Source of the DNA: Pseudomonas sp. RC10
Lineage (GTDB): Bacteria > Pseudomonadota > Gammaproteobacteria > Pseudomonadales > Pseudomonadaceae
DNA: 64,000 nt
Reading direction: 5' to 3'
NCBI RefSeq assembly: GCF_038397775.1
Contig: NZ_CP151650.1
Coordinates: forward strand, 5,022,001-5,086,000
Below are positions 63,529 through 64,000 of the stretch, one piece after another. The notes under the pieces are model-generated. The model worked only from the letters and a program-made list of their open reading frames with translations. It was not told the origin of the DNA and did not search any database. The translations under genes were made by a program, and so were the position numbers. The first letter of the stretch is position 1, and every line of letters begins with the position of its first letter.

Positions 63529-64000
63529 TCAATGCGTGAGAAAGCGGAAATCGGAGGGGGAATCGAAGTCGACTTTCTGCACGGTATCGCCCAGAACGCC
63601 GGTTTTCGGGTCGACGCGGACGGTGACGATCTGGTTGCTTTTCTGATTGGCGATCAGCAGGAAGTGGCCGCTGGGGTCGAAGGCGAACTCACGGGGCTCC
63701 TTGCCTTCCACGGAACGGCGCTGGATTTCCTTGAGCTGACCGTTACCGGCGTTAATGCTGAAGACCAGCAGTTCGTTGATGTCGCCGCGGTTGGCGACGT
63801 AGAGGAATTTGCCGTCCGGCGAGGTGTGCAGGCCACCGGCGGCGCGGTATTGCTGGCCGTCCTGCTTGGCCAGATCGACCAGTTGCGTACGTTTAAAGGC
63901 GCCGTCGTGGTAGTCGAATACCGCGACCTGACCGCTCATTTCCATGGTCAGCCACGCGTGTTTGCCGTCCTTGCTGAACAGCAGATGGCGCGGGCCGCTG
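63529..64000 (-). CDS. Lactonase family beta-propeller protein (partial, 3-prime end)
   Basis: The C-terminal 156 residues of a seven-bladed propeller of the 6-phosphogluconolactonase/YkgB family (PF10282). The frame continues to the right window edge; an internal ATG at 63945 is not the start, because GPRHLLFSKDGKHAWLTMEMSG upstream of it is family-typical (given as positions 63946-64000 on the minus strand). Characteristic phrases are GLHTSPDGKFLYVANRG and EPREFAFDPSGHFLLIANQ. Members hydrolyse 6-phosphogluconolactone or related cyclic sugars; which one applies here cannot be seen, and the signal-peptide status is outside the window. Confidence 0.88.
   Translation of the reverse strand, partial: SGPRHLLFSKDGKHAWLTMEMSGQVAVFDYHDGAFKRTQLVDLAKQDGQQYRAAGGLHTSPDGKFLYVANRGDINELLVFSINAGNGQLKEIQRRSVEGKEPREFAFDPSGHFLLIANQKSNQIVTVRVDPKTGVLGDTVQKVDFDSPSDFRFLTH

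Overview
The window looks like a chromosomal segment of a fluorescent or plant-associated Pseudomonas. It has high GC, the pseudomonad pair ppiB-lpxH divergent from glnS-cysS, an AcnB, a giant NAD-dependent glutamate dehydrogenase, and several paired REP elements (REPINs) of the Pseudomonas type between genes. Species is inferred from gene content and style only; no rRNA or tRNA gene is present.

Layout. 1-3428: two ABC ATPase genes of a glycerol-type importer (minus strand) face a sigma-54 activator gene (plus strand) across a region with a sigma-54 promoter and an array of seven TGAACA boxes. 3429-8490: a long inverted-repeat element, cysS, glnS, ppiB and lpxH. 8494-13430: a MarR-controlled tripartite drug efflux operon (marR, outer-membrane lipoprotein, emrA, emrB) with two palindromic operators. 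13515-24344: miaE, a tandem universal stress protein, a DUF1289 protein, acnB with a long structured leader, and gdhB. 24362-42331: an 18 kb minus-strand insecticidal-type Tc locus. 42670-55231: a MoxR/DUF58/Bat operon, then sbcD, sbcC and a glutathione S-transferase-like gene. 55283-57290: small genes with patchy composition, including a possible pore-forming toxin with a membrane immunity partner. 57562-62873: a Fur-box-preceded operon for an NIS siderophore (synthetase, MFS exporter, TonB receptor). 63157-64000: a small exported protein and a lactonase gene cut by the window edge.

Most notable is the Tc locus. The toxin A subunit appears split: a TcaA-like protein (VRP1-type N-terminus) carries four Ig-like domains, next comes a separate 1135-residue protein made almost wholly of Ig-like repeats, then two tandem TcaB-like pore subunits. 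No TcB or TcC (Rhs cocoon) gene is present. The TcaA-like protein and the Ig protein share a C-terminal module that I do not recognise, and the Ig protein seems to have another copy at its N-terminus. Other points worth attention are the compact one-synthetase siderophore operon, which resembles rhizoferrin loci, and the glycine-zipper protein with its overlapping membrane protein.
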